Source of the DNA: Odontocerum albicorne
Lineage: Eukaryota > Arthropoda > Insecta > Trichoptera > Odontoceridae
Length of the DNA stretch: 64,000 nt
Assembly: GCA_949825065.1 (NCBI GenBank)
Contig: OX463852.1
Span: forward strand, 11,249,665 to 11,313,664
Direction: 5' to 3'
The translations under genes were made by a program, and so were the position numbers. Positions within the stretch are counted from its first letter, which is position 1, and every line of letters begins with the position of its first letter. This document shows, in pieces, positions 20,640-31,209 of this stretch. Under the pieces are notes generated by a model. It made no database searches, was not told where the DNA came from, and saw only the letters and a program-made list of their open reading frames with translations.

Positions 20640-20840
20640 TCCAATTAATTGTGCCCGTTTCCAGAATCTTCTCACATTATAAACGTGGAGGAGCAGCAGA
20701 AGATTGACATCGGAATGGCGAGGAGATCCTTGACTACGAGGTCCAACAATAACTATGACGATGATCCGAAACTCGTATGCAATTTTCACATTGGCAAAAA
20801 TGCCATTACCGATGGTATTTTCAGTTGTTCCTAAATAAAG
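20640..20840 (+). mobile_element. SINE-B 3' body fragment
   Basis: It shares GGAATGGCGAGGAGATCCTT and GACTACGAGG-CCAACAA with 24875-24920 and, in reverse, with the seed of the 18-bp satellite near 22440. A 61-codon frame here is incidental. Confidence 0.55.
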
Positions 20841-21652
20841 CTAGTCCGAACTAATATTTCCTATATTCTTGTAAGGCATTGAAATATGGGCACTAAAAGT
20901 CCGAGAACGTAGTACAACCAGCATCAAATAGATCGTGCCCCTCAGTAATTAGAAATTACGGAAATGATTTGTAGAGTAGGAGCTAATGTTTATTATATTT
21001 ACATAATACGAGTATATCCACGGTCAATGGTGACTTCAAGGCAATATTGTCCATATTATTAAACAACCAACAATACAAATTGAAACTCAAAAATATATAT
21101 CGTAGGAAATTTAGCATGTCTAGCGGGCATAAGCTTGATATCATAATGTAATATCTATAGTAACATTAATATCTTTAAGCTAGATATAATAAAAGTGACT
21201 TTTTCTGTTGAACTGAAGGCTCGAAACCCCACAGTGTGGTTGTGAGTGCGCTCACGAAGTTCTTTTTCTTTCTCGGCAATTTTTCCAACAGAAAAAGAGA
21301 GAGACGAAATTTGGTGAAAGCATATTCCTCATTCTAAACTTCCTTACGATTCCCATCCTAATCTGTATTGTCTTCTTCTAATTTTTTTTGTTAGTCTTCT
21401 CAAATATTGTTTTCATACTCATAATTAAAGACACGATAATTGATTATAATAATAACTGTGATTCAATAAAAGTTGATTAGAAGAAATTGCTATTAAAGCA
21501 ATAAATCTGCTATATGTATTTGCATAGAAGTAACAACTAAATAAATAAACTAATTTAATCGATTCTATGGAAAAGCGCATATCACCCTAACAACATCTGG
21601 ACTGCAAAGAAGTCGAATTTGACCAAAAATATTTTTAGCTATTCAGAAATTG
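20841..21652. other. No recognised feature
   Basis: One TACGAGTA octamer near 21007. No supported gene or shared repeat. Confidence 0.4.
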
Positions 21653-21653
21653 C

Positions 21654-21747
21654 ATGATACTCGTTGACTAGACGCCTTCAATTCCATGATACTCGTTGAC
21701 TAGACGCCTTCAATTCCATGATACTCGTTGACTAGACGCCTTCAATA
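21654..21747. repeat. 32-bp tandem repeat, three units
   Basis: Unit ATGATACTCGTTGACTAGAC followed by GCCTTCAATTCC. Confidence 0.9.
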
Positions 21748-21817
21748 AGGTTGTATATTATTGTTTTTTAATTAAACCTTTTTCTTCGTGTTTTTCTTGA
21801 TTGTTTATCATCATACT

Positions 21818-22345
21818 TTTGTTGCATACAGTACAATCTGGCGGGTTTATTTCCACGTGGCAAATTTTTTCAACCAATCAGAAATGCGTAAAATTTGTTT
21901 GCCCCCGTTCATCCTGAAAGACGGTGGATATTCAGTAATTAATAAAATAATCATTATTGGAGGGAAGCTTGGGGCTGGAGTTATGTTGTCTGATGACGAT
22001 GGAAATCAATTATAATCGATCAATAGATACCGTCCATAAAGTCCTGGTCCGGGGGTACCCAACTCTTCGCCATCCCTCGTTTGAATTTGAGGTCCACAAC
22101 CCAATTCTCATCACACACCTCCCTGTTTCGACAAAGCACTCGGTTTCACAGATTTCTCTCTTTGGCGTAATCTTACCTTAATTCAAAATACAGATTACAA
22201 GTCTTCATGTCTCTTTTAAAGACATCCTTATAATGTAGGTTCTGCCCATCGTGAGATCTTTTAGTCTTAAGTGAGAACCGATTCGGAATATACATATATA
22301 TTTTTAAATCTTGGTATCAACGGGAATTGAACTACAGGATCTATC
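21818..22345 (-). mobile_element. SINE-A (reverse) interrupted by unrelated DNA
   Basis: The 3' tail lies at 21818-21905 (ACAATCTGGCGGGTTTATTT, CCACGTGGCAA). The body and head remnant lie at 22262-22345 (TTAAGTGAGAACC, then TATCAACGGGAATTGAACT). About 355 bp of unknown sequence (21906-22261) sits between them. That insert has a short frame with GGKLGAGVMLSDDDGNQ that I do not recognise. Confidence 0.55.
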
Positions 22346-22439
22346 ACAGAAGGTTTTCTTTGGTTGGGTTTTCAGAAATGTAAACTATTTAATATTTATT
22401 GCAAAAATATTTCTAGGTTATTTTAAGTGATTAGATATC

Positions 22440-23030
22440 TAATCATCATTGCTGGGCTTCGTAGTCGAGGATCTCCTTGTAGTCGAGGATCTCCTTGTAG
22501 TCGAGGATCTCCTTGTAGTCGAGGATCTCCTTGTAGTCGAGGATCTCCTTGTAGTCGAGGATCTCCTTGTAGTCGAGGATCTCCTTGTAGTCGAGGATCT
22601 CCTTGTAGTCGAGGATCTCCTTGTAGTCGAGGATCTCCTTGTAGTCGAGGATCTCCTTGTAGTCGAGGATCTCCTTGTAGTCGAGGATCTCCTTGTAGTC
22701 GAGGATCGAGGAAGCGGTGCCGTGGATATATTTTTTTGTTTCTTTTTTCCTTTAAGAGAGTGAGACTGTTGCATACCAGCAAACTCACCGGTCACACCGC
22801 TGTATTGGAACCGATATCACACCGAAGTAAGACGATTGGAGCAAGTCGGCATGTTTTCTTTTTTTTTTAAGAATATATATGACGGAAGTCATAGGTATCC
22901 TTATACGTTCGAATACTAGACGGGAAAAAATGCCAGTATCATTCGAGGGGAGTAGCACAGCGCGGGGTTCGATTCGGCGACGTTTCGCACAGAAGTCCAT
23001 TGCGTTACCGCGAGACCATGCACCAAGTGC
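22440..23030 (-). mobile_element. SINE-B, composite copy containing an 18-bp satellite
   Basis: Read right to left: a tRNA-like head (about 23025-22950, B box GGTTCGA-T), the block with CGAATACTAGACGGG and CATAGGTATCC in complement, an A-rich junction near 22862, the body with CCGGTGAGTTTGCTGG near 22790, and the 3' module GATCCTCGACTACGAAGCCC, which has expanded into the array at 22461-22706. Confidence 0.65.
22461..22706. repeat. 18-bp satellite, about 13.7 units
   Basis: Units of GTAGTCGAGGATCTCCTT are essentially identical. Because 18 is a multiple of three, all six frames can stay open, giving false proteins of RGSPCS, DLLVVE, GDPRLQ or RSSTTR repeats. Confidence 0.97.
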
Positions 23031-23439
23031 CATACCTACGTATATGTAATTATCAAGCAATTTTGTTGTGGGAAACAGAAAATTTCCGTAATTTCGCATG
23101 GTCGAGTACAAGTTTCTGTAATTACTAACAACATATTGGCTTTGCTTCAGCACGTTTTACATAATTACGTGGGTACTATATTACTTCGAGATAACTTCGA
23201 GTTCTAACAATTCCACAGACTCGAATTGGAAAAGAAAGTTGAATAAATTATGGGCAGAAATAAAAAATAATAATGTATGTAAAATATTTTTACTAAAAAT
23301 CTGAAATTATCACCAAAAAAGTGAGTATTATTTTGGAACTAAAATAATATCGCCCACATTAAACCACGCATACTCGTACGTGTGACATCACACATTTTAC
23401 ACTTTTAAGAATTTTAAACCATTTATGATTTACTACAAC
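23031..23439. other. No recognised feature
   Basis: AT-rich. One TACTCGTA near 23369. Confidence 0.4.
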
Positions 23440-23622
23440 ACATGCACTATTGTCTACATACAGCGAGACAATTGAACTTATTCATTTTTCATTCACACCA
23501 CAATTTTAAATATTTCCCACAATTTCTGTTTTCTTATTCGATCATACGCTTTCTCTAAGTCTACAAACCTTTTGCCCCTTTCTAAAACATTTCTCAGAGA
23601 TTGTATTTGTTTAGCCAAATAA
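23440..23622 (-). pseudogene. RTE-like reverse transcriptase fragment (motif A)
   Basis: The reverse strand reads IQSLRNVLERGKRFVDLEKA and YDRIRKQKLWEIF. FVDLEKAYDR is RT motif A with its catalytic Asp, in the form typical of RTE-like LINEs. The frame breaks soon after. It is the only motif A seen, and the matching YxDD box family member is at about 9131. Confidence 0.65.
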
Positions 23623-23625
23623 TGC

Positions 23626-23712
23626 TTATATGTGGAATAAACAGCGTTTGACTAAATAAATTACAATGTTTTTAAACCTTCAGTGTTGCCTTAACTATAA
23701 ATAATATATTTC
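23626..23712 (+). mobile_element. PLE pseudo-LTR arm fragment
   Basis: GTGGAATAAACAGCGTTTGA, then AAATTACAATG and the complement of AGGCAACACTGAAGGTTT. It is the right arm of the fold-back repeat at 50205-50575. Confidence 0.7.
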
Positions 23713-23754
23713 TCAGATGTGTTCCGTAACCCAAAAATCTGGTCCATACATTGT

Positions 23755-23975
23755 ATTGTAATGTATTACACTTTTATTGTAGTAAGAACAACATGTCCGG
23801 GTTTATTTCCACGTGGTAATCTCTTCACTCAAACCAACCACAAATGTGTTTAAGAGGCCTTGAGTGAAAACCAGACCGGTATCTTTTTTATTTTAAATGG
23901 TTCCAACGGGAATCGAATCCACTACCTTCGAGCTGGGACACAAGCGTCTTACCAACCAAGTCACGGAAGTCATTC
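23755..23975 (-). mobile_element. SINE-A, full-length reverse copy
   Basis: It runs from TGTATTACACTTTTATTGTA through CCACGTGGTAATCTCTTC, AGTGAAAACCAGACCGGTAT and CCAACGGGAATCGAATCC to the head complement CTTACCAACCAAGTCACGGA. Confidence 0.8.
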
Positions 23976-24017
23976 TTTGTCCTCTACCACCGAAAAAAAC
24001 CCACCTTGCACTGAGTA

Positions 24018-24150
24018 TTTTTCTTATTCTCACAATCTAAGTTATTTTCCTCATTCTCAAAATCTAAGTTATTTTCCTTATTCTCAAAATCTAAGTTATT
24101 TTCCTCATTCTCAAAATCTAAGTTATTTTCCTCATTCTCACAATCTAAAT
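24018..24150. repeat. 27-bp tandem repeat, about five units
   Basis: Unit TTATTTTCCTCATTCTCAAA plus ATCTAAG. The unit is a multiple of three, so an LSYFPHSQN repeat frame is an artefact of the array. Confidence 0.95.
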
Positions 24151-24704
24151 CCTTGCATACAGTTTACCTACACTTAAACTAATGATTTAGTAGTTATTGC
24201 ACTCCATTCTAGAACCCTTACCCCTGTACATGTGTATAGGGTTATTAGGAATGTATTCAGATTTCCATCATAACTTTAAGAATAAGAACTGAATAAGTAG
24301 TTGTAAGCTATCAATCACTTCCTAAGTATATCACAGGGATCGAGGTTATGTTCTTCTCAATACGACACTGTACAGAGTTACAAACAATCAAAAACAACCT
24401 TGTGAAGGATGATGAATATGTTTCAGGTATAAACATGCGAGCGCTGGAAAGTTTTACGATGTTTTTGTGTTATTTTCGATAAGGGGTTTTATTTTTATCG
24501 ATCGCTTAGATAAGAGTTACCAGAAATGTTTATATTGGAATTAAATTTTCATTTTAATTATGTGTGAGATAGCGCCTAAAGCTGGATTATCTGACAAGCA
24601 TATACTTATAAGCCCATCACCTGTGCCTTTGCTATCGAAATCAATTTGATTTATTTATAACACATGCCTATCTTCCTATGATAAAAAAAGGAAAGAAAAC
24701 ATAC
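24151..24704. other. No recognised feature
   Basis: No supported frame or shared repeat. Confidence 0.4.
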
Positions 24705-24960
24705 CGAAGTGTGCACTCCGATGGTTTCACTTCTGGAGTGCAATCGAATCCAGTATAGCGGCTAGGCCGGTGAGTTTACTGGTGTGCAACGACTTACTTA
24801 CTTAAAGAGAAGAAAAAAATGAAGAAAGAGACGAAAATTTCATGGTACAGCTTCGTTTTCCAACTGAATTGATGTTGGAATGGCGAGGGTGTCTTCGACT
24901 ACGAGGCCAAGCAACGACGACATAACTCTACCACGCCATCCACTGACATTTGAACAGTAT
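24705..24960 (+). mobile_element. SINE-B body without head
   Basis: CACTCCGATGGTTTCACTTC...GCCGGTGAGTTTACTGGTGT, then GGTACAGCTTCGTTTTCCAA and GTCTTCGACTACGAGGCCAA. It parallels 37840-37965. Confidence 0.6.
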
Positions 24961-25422
24961 ATTTGTTTTACATAAATAATGTATAGCTGTAAGGAAATAT
25001 TATAAACGGATTAACATGTTTAAAAACAGCTTCAAATTATTTATGTACTCGATGCAATGTTATTAGAGTACAGTTACTAATTAACGTTGTTTAAAAATAT
25101 ACGAGAATTTCCGTTTCAAAGCAGTTAGTGTAAATTAATTGTATCTTTTTATAGATGTCTTCGTTGCTGCCTTAGTTTTGTGATATTCCATTGAATCATT
25201 ATTATTAGAGTGGGTTTATATATATAGAAGCAATCAAGAGGCAAAACGAAAATACTACCGAGTTAACTACCTTAGTCCTTGAATTATTGAGGAAGCTATG
25301 AATTCTGACGTTAAAGGCTGTTTTAAATGTAGCAGAGCAGGTTTTGTGAGAACAGTTTTTTTATAGATTTTTGTAAAAAATTATGTGAAATCTTAAATGT
25401 GCTGCATGTTTGATATTGTGTG
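24961..25422. other. No recognised feature
   Basis: AT-rich with short frames only. Confidence 0.4.
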
Positions 25423-25423
25423 A

Positions 25424-25505
25424 TACATCTGCACATCTGACTACTGCATACATCTGACTTACTGCATACATCTGACTCTGATACATCTGACTTACTGCAT
25501 ATTAC
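25424..25505. repeat. Imperfect tandem ACATCTGAC repeat
   Basis: Four to five irregular units of TACATCTGACTTACTGCA. Confidence 0.8.
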
Positions 25506-25517
25506 CACCAATCATCA

Positions 25518-25704
25518 TATTATTTCCCGTAGTCTGCCGGCTTCTCTCATTTGGTTTTGCCGATCTTCGCTGGATATCCGTGATCTTCGATCCTTGTTAA
25601 GAAATTGTCTTTGTTCAGCGTTTATAGTTTGTGGCCGTAATTGTTCTGTTTTTCTTAGATTTGCAGCAACACGCTCTTCTTCTATCAATCTGGATCTTCC
25701 AGGA
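25518..25704 (-). pseudogene. Arg/Gln-rich peptide, possibly a Helitron-type N-terminal region
   Basis: About 60 open codons on the reverse strand include EEERVAANLRKTEQLRPQTI and DRRSRISSEDRQNQM-EAGRLREI. The charged R-x-R / E-x-R-Q repeats resemble the N-terminal segment of some Helitron and related helicase proteins, but no helicase or Rep motif is present. It could equally be part of another transposon or a host exon. Confidence 0.3.
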
Positions 25705-25705
25705 A

Positions 25706-26984
25706 TTTTTAAAGGTTTTTTTTTATAAAAAAGCTTAAAAGTTGAAAGTCGCGCAGAATATTACTAACTTCATGCTATCAATTACGTCAAGGAAAAACTA
25801 GATTTTTTTCCATTTTATCACTTTGAAACATCACCAAATGTGTGATACATAATTTAATAATTACCTTATTTTTCAGTGTATACAAATTACAGTAAACGTA
25901 TTTTCATTTATTTTAGAAAATTATTTAATAAGTAATAATTTTTGGGGTGGAAATATAATCCTTATTACTATAGTAGGTTCATACGTTTCTCCCATTATTG
26001 AAAGCATACATATATTTTTTCCTGTCGAATGGCGGCAAACTCTCTCGGCGGGAAAAACAACTTCTCCACGCAACTAAAAAAACCTTGCCCATCGCACCAG
26101 ATAACTTCTTCCTGCTTTAACAATAACACTATCCAATGAGCAGACACAGACGGTGTCTCTATAAAAACAAAAATCAACCACTCTACTTCAATCAACCACG
26201 ATCTTCAACGCTTGAATGAAAACGTCACCCTGTCACATCGATAGGAACCCTGCCACTCTCTTTTGTTAAAAAGTACAAAACAAATGTTTTGTTTAAAAAA
26301 TAAATGACCGAATTTAATATCGCAAGTAAATGTAATATCTCCGATTTGCAGGTAGGCACCAACAAATTGCCGACTTGTTTTACTTTTATAGCAAGTGTTT
26401 CAAAATTGGAATACTTACGTTACACAATAGCTTCTGCATATATTATATGTTTTATATCATTTTCCCTTCACGGTCACAATATGCATTGTTTTATTTTCAG
26501 CTTCACATCATTAGGTAAATTATATAATTGATCGATGTTTATCCATTGTCTTTCAAGACGGCCGGGTACCAACAATGGCGTAAACAACCCCTTTAAAAAA
26601 CTGTTTTTAATTGTAACAAAGCATTAATTTAAGAACTTTTATTAATGAAAATGTTTTCAATTCAACCGACAAGACATAAAAATACTAACCGGCTGCAACT
26701 GCTGAAGTCCAACAGTACAATTGTCAATATTCATTTGAGACGATTGTTTTCTTAATTGATATAACATTCAGGGTCTAAATCAATTGAGGACCGATTCCGT
26801 TGACATTTGTTATCGCTGCGGGTGAGAAAAAAAAATATATATTCGTTTTTAATAAAAATAAATGAGGCGTGCCTCTATTTCGTCAATTTATTATTTCTAA
26901 ATGGACTGGATTTTTGACAGTGGGGGAACGAAAATGTGGTTAGTCTACTCAACACAAGATATTGTAAAATGACAAATTGTATAG
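25706..26984. other. No recognised feature
   Basis: Mostly AT-rich. 26020-26220 is somewhat more GC-rich with a 66-codon reverse frame of unknown nature (contains FFPPREFAAIRQEK). Confidence 0.35.
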
Positions 26985-26987
26985 AAC

Positions 26988-27265
26988 TATTTAGATAATA
27001 AACTCGCCTCAATGGAGTTCCACTCGGGACTCGAACCCACAATTATTGACAGATTAAAAATATTACCCAATAATATAATATACGTTGGCTGATTTGATTA
27101 TGTTTAGAAAACATGTTTGGTAAGAAAACCGTAGAAAATTTACTAAGGGAAGATGAACTATATGGTAAAGAAATCTTTGTTGATCTTCCAATTGTGATAG
27201 TAACACATTCGGATTTACGTGTAGTGTGATATGGGGTCCTTTTTTGACAGAAATATTTCACTCTG
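26988..27265 (-). repeat. REP-C, reverse copy
   Basis: ACTCGGGACTCGAACCCACA (complement of the B-box-like block), then GTTTGGTAAGAAAACCGTAG and GTAAAGAAATCTTTGTTGATCTTCC in reverse order to 61135-61560. Confidence 0.7.
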
Positions 27266-27784
27266 TATTTTGAATTATTTTTACTAGAGGAGTATTAAAA
27301 TGTATCTACATTTCTGTGGTGTTATGGCAGATGTTGATATGTACGTTTTTTGTCATTTTGTGTTTATTCTCACAATTTATAGAAACTATTTCTCAGCATG
27401 TTGTGGTAAAACTTGGTGTGTCAGTCATTATCCAAACAAAATATATATTATATCGTTTAGAAAAACTTAAAAAATGCTTATTTATACTGATTTTAAAAAC
27501 TTATCAAAGTTAATATTTCTTCTCGTGTAAACTAAGGTAAAACGGACATATCAACTTCTTCTATAACGTCACAGGTTTATTCTTATGTAGAGTAATGAGG
27601 TCTGGGTTTTAACAATAAAATATATTTTTTAAAGAAGTTTCGTTTAATGTTACAATAAAATAAAAAAATTGAAAGAAATAGACTATCTAAAGGTAGGTGA
27701 TTAAAAATTAAAACTAGATATTTAACAATTAAAATTACAAGTTATTTAAAATTAAAAGACAAGTTCCGAGTGGTTTTACATAGG
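27266..27784. other. AT-rich stretch without recognised features
   Basis: Poly-A/T-rich. No shared repeat. Confidence 0.4.
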
Positions 27785-28140
27785 GTTCGTCAACTTATGG
27801 ATACTGAGTCAATTCGAGAGGCTGGAAACTGTTACCATTCAAAGTTTGGACCACTGATGCAACGGGGCTGATAGCGAACCGTCCAGAGCTTCAGAGACGT
27901 CATGGACTGAAGAACCTCATTTTGGGGCAAACTCTATTCATAGGCGTCGGCTCTTGTCGTCCTCAGCGTCGTGACGGCGAACTCGGTCATTTAACATGCC
28001 AAAGAGATCAGAAGAAATTCCAACATCCTGAAGCTTTATCGTAGGTAGCGAGAGATGTCCATCTCTGAAGCAAGCCTCCAGGGTTTCTCCAAGAGCTTCT
28101 TGCCCCTTCCTAAGCATCGTCCTTCATTACTGTCAAGGAT
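27785..28140. other. GC-richer island of unknown nature
   Basis: Base composition rises sharply against neighbours. Neither strand keeps a long frame, and I recognise no family. It may be a decayed transposon or a non-coding exon. Confidence 0.35.
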
Positions 28141-28325
28141 GGGCGGGAACTAAATAGTTTATTGAATGAAGTAACTCTGTTAGTGGCCATAAACCCATTC
28201 ATTATTCACCACTCAGAACGAAGATAATTTTTTTCTAGGAATATTATGCACCTCCAAACAAAAGTCATCATACCTTTTTTTTAACAATAGATCTTTTAAA
28301 ATAAAACAGTTATTTAGGGATAGGG

Positions 28326-28359
28326 TTTTCGAAGAATCCCTTAATGGATTCTTCGAAAA
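28326..28359. repeat. Perfect 14-bp hairpin
   Basis: TTTTCGAAGAATCC and GGATTCTTCGAAAA flank a CTTAAT loop. Confidence 0.85.
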
Positions 28360-28544
28360 AAGGTTTATTTTATCAGACGAAAAATAACCTGCAAATTGAA
28401 AGCACAATCCAGAGACCGCATGTTTGTTCTATCTTAATATTGACGGAAATAGAAACATAAATATACCGTTTTGAGCCAGTAAAAATGGTCACAAGTGTAG
28501 TTAGTATATTTGTGTAGTGATCATATAGAATCACATATTTTGGA

Positions 28545-28832
28545 AAGGAAAAGCGTCAGGTTACGATGAAGTGAACAAAGAACTAATAGTGTATAGGAGT
28601 GAGCGAAAGACCGAGAGGCTGAGACTGTTTTTCTGAACGAAGGAAAATAATGATATTATGAAAGAAAGAAACGTAGATAGTCAGATGGACCGTAGAGTTG
28701 TGTGAGAAGGTGTATGGTTATAGAAGAGGCTAAGGATCTGTGTCGAGATAGGAAAGTATGGTGCACTGTCCTCTCTGCCTATCCCAGCAGGAAATGACAT
28801 GATGGTATAAATGTATGTGCATGCATATTTCC
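28545..28832 (+). mobile_element. LINE-R copy (RT scrap plus 3' tail)
   Basis: GGTTACGATGAAGTGAACAA reads SGYDEVNKELI, resembling the segment before RT motif A of RTE-like LINEs. A deletion then leads to the ERNVDSQM, EEAKDLCRDRKVW and terminal CCCAGCAGGAAATGACATG blocks. Confidence 0.6.
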
Positions 28833-28834
28833 TA

Positions 28835-29095
28835 GCGTAGAATATCTCATATTACAATGTTTGATACAGTAAGAAATGATAAGAAAAAACATAACTGTTT
28901 AGTAGAGACAGATGCTATAAGTAGAATTAAGGAAGGATCCTTAGATAGTTTGGGTATATTGAGGAAATGAGTTTCGAAAGACTTAACAAATAGATTAGAT
29001 ACACCGAGGAAACAGTGAAAGGAGACAGTTGAAGAAATTTTGACTGAGGGAAAGGTTAGAAGTATGAAATATGAGAAAAAAGAAAGAGATGTATG
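28835..29095 (+). mobile_element. LINE-R subfamily 2 fragment
   Basis: Collinear with 1300-1580: GTAGAATATCTCATATTACA, ATAGTTTGGGTATATTGAGG and AAGTATGAAATATGAG. Degenerate. Confidence 0.6.
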
Positions 29096-29262
29096 TATTG
29101 TATTACACTTTCATTGTACATACGAGTACATAGTACACTCTGTACTCGTATGTACAATGTACACATAGTACACTCCAATTATTGCCATATGTGTAACTTT
29201 TTTAGCCAATCAGAAAAAAGGTTAAAGAAATCTAAGTGAAAATCAGACTGAAACCATTTTTC
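29096..29262 (-). mobile_element. SINE-A tail (reverse) with an embedded hairpin
   Basis: Tail and body are recognisable (TATTACACTTTCATTGTAC; AATCTAAGTGAAAATCAGAC). The tail is interrupted by a perfect 19-bp hairpin at 29112-29159 built from CATTGTACATACGAGTACA and its complement. The tRNA-like head is missing. Confidence 0.65.
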
Positions 29263-29263
29263 A

Positions 29264-29395
29264 GGTCGTGATGTATACTCGTAGATGTAGTGGAGGCAAG
29301 AGTAGGAAGGAAGAGACTGTATGCATGTATAGAAAGGTGTGAATATTTGTCTAGACTACCCCAAAAGAAACATGGCGTGGTGGTATTTTTATATT
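29264..29395 (+). mobile_element. LINE-R tail scrap
   Basis: Short, with a CCCCAAAAGAAACATGGCGTG terminal box and a TACTCGTA octamer near 29276. Confidence 0.5.
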
Positions 29396-29454
29396 TCTAA
29401 ACATAGACGTTCCACTATATTGATATTAGTATTTATTTAATAAAAATTATACAA

Positions 29455-30110
29455 AGTACAAGAATTCTGTTATTTTGGTAGTATTTTCTCAGATGATGGA
29501 AGAGTTACGAGGGGTATTTAACGGCGTGTAACCAACGAAAACAATCTTAATGGGGCACTAAAATATATGCACTTGAACCGGGCAGTATCAAAATCTGAGA
29601 AGATAATAAATAGTTCACATTATTTTACTATAAATTTTGATATATATGTTAGAAGGGAAACATGGACGGGGAACAATATTGAAAATGGCCGAATAAATTA
29701 TGTAGAAATGCGTGAACTTAGAAGAATAAGTGGGGTAACAATGTATGACAGAATACGGCATGAAGTGATTAGAGATGAGTGTGAACTTAGGACTGATGTG
29801 TTGAGCAAGATGAATAACACTTTAAGATGGTTTGGGCGCGTGGATCGATTGAATGAAAAAAATATAAGACATATAAACAGTGCAAATGTGAGTGGAAGAC
29901 GTAGTATAGGAAGACCAAGGAAAATATGGTATGATCAAGTGTATGACATTTTAAAACAAATTAGAAATCGTAAGAGTTGTATGGGAATATACAATATATA
30001 GATGTAGAAGAGGCGAAATATGTGTGTCGCGATAGAAAAGTCTGTCCCTGTATTCTTTGTCTATCCCGTTAGGGAAACGGCGTGATGGTTTAAACGTATG
30101 CATGTAACAA
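29455..30110 (+). mobile_element. LINE-R, longest forward copy
   Basis: It spans from VFSDDGRVTRGI (about 29490) through the RT-distal blocks to the terminal CCCGTTAGGGAAACGGCGTG at 30065-30085. The enclosed open frame is listed separately. Confidence 0.8.
29567..30001 (+). pseudogene. LINE-R C-terminal region
   Basis: About 144 open codons. From residue 45: NGRINYVEMRELRRISGVT, YDRIRHEVIRDECELRTDVL, TLRWFGRVDRLNEKN, SGRRSIGRPRKIWYDQVYDI. This is the region downstream of the RT core in an RTE-like LINE; the WFG-V-R and GRPRK-W-DQV motifs are diagnostic. The upstream continuation has a stop and the end is shifted out of frame before the CRDRKVW block (readable at about 30015-30045). The first Met is not a real start. 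Confidence 0.8.
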
Positions 30111-30164
30111 TCCTATTTGATGATTTAAAAAGACGGCAGGGTACACTTTATTAGAGGCCTTTAT

Positions 30165-30345
30165 TAAAAAAAATAGGAAAGTATGGTTGGATTATGTGTA
30201 TATTTTGAAAGAAGGCAATTTAAAAGGTCAGAGAAATCGTAGGAACGGTTTGGATGTCGAAGCGGCAAAATATGTGTATGTATAGGAAAGTCTGACGCTT
30301 TATCATTTCTGCATACTCCGATAGGGAAACGGTTTGATGGTATGT
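30165..30345 (+). mobile_element. LINE-R 3' tail
   Basis: RKVWLDYVYILKEGNLKGQR, then a decayed CRDRKV block and a CCGATAGGGAAACGGTTTG terminal box. Confidence 0.65.
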
Positions 30346-31209
30346 TTTTATTTTTATCGTAATGAGATTAGATAATGAAACAAAACGTTGCTATAATTTA
30401 ACTTCTAAGAAGGAACAATGTATATATTTTACAGCTTATATAAAATGTATTGTCTTTTTATCCAGCCTGTGATATTTTAACAATACATATTCCGCATTAC
30501 ACTCGCCTTATAACTTGGGACAAAACGGAATTAGCTGTGCTTGTGCGCTGTTTGCTCGTACTACGGTGTAATTGTATATATTTTCTGATCATGCGCTTTG
30601 CACCGAGAATCGTGGAATTTTCCATTCAATTTTAACTTCCCAAGCCGTACTCGCATGACATAACTTCCAGACTTAAACTGCTTCGAGTTATATAAAAAGA
30701 TTAAATTATTTTACTTTATTAAAAATATTTCCCATACAGATGATTTAAACATTTTTACTAACACGCCATGAACTTTGAACCTCGCAGACGAATATATTGA
30801 CTCATTTAAAGCGTCTTCATTGCAATGAGATTATTTCAGCAATAAGAAGGACATGGTAAAACGATAACAATAGAAATCAGCCTTTAAATATTCATACATA
30901 AGATCGAACCTTCCAGAGCAAGATTATATTCATGATTTCCAACTGCAGACTTTTGAAGAGTTTATTCTGCCCTTTTCCCACTTATGGAAGTCTCGGTTGT
31001 ATCTTTCTCTTTTACACTTGGCGTCCCACGTTGCCAACATAAAGATTCTGGATGAGAAATAATACATACACAATTTGTATGTTTTTCATCATATTACTTC
31101 GTATTTTAAAGCTAGAATTAATATTAAATGTCAATATTTACATTAAGAATGTGTTCGTGGTGTTATTAATTTCGTATTTACCATTAAACCGGATTATATT
31201 AATATTATT
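30346..31209. other. No recognised feature
   Basis: AT-rich. Frames of 61-70 codons have no motif. Confidence 0.4.

Noticed and set aside
22423..22870. Overlapping 100-147 codon frames on both strands
   Set aside because: All are produced by the 18-bp satellite, whose unit is a multiple of three and lacks stops. The peptides are simple six-residue repeats.
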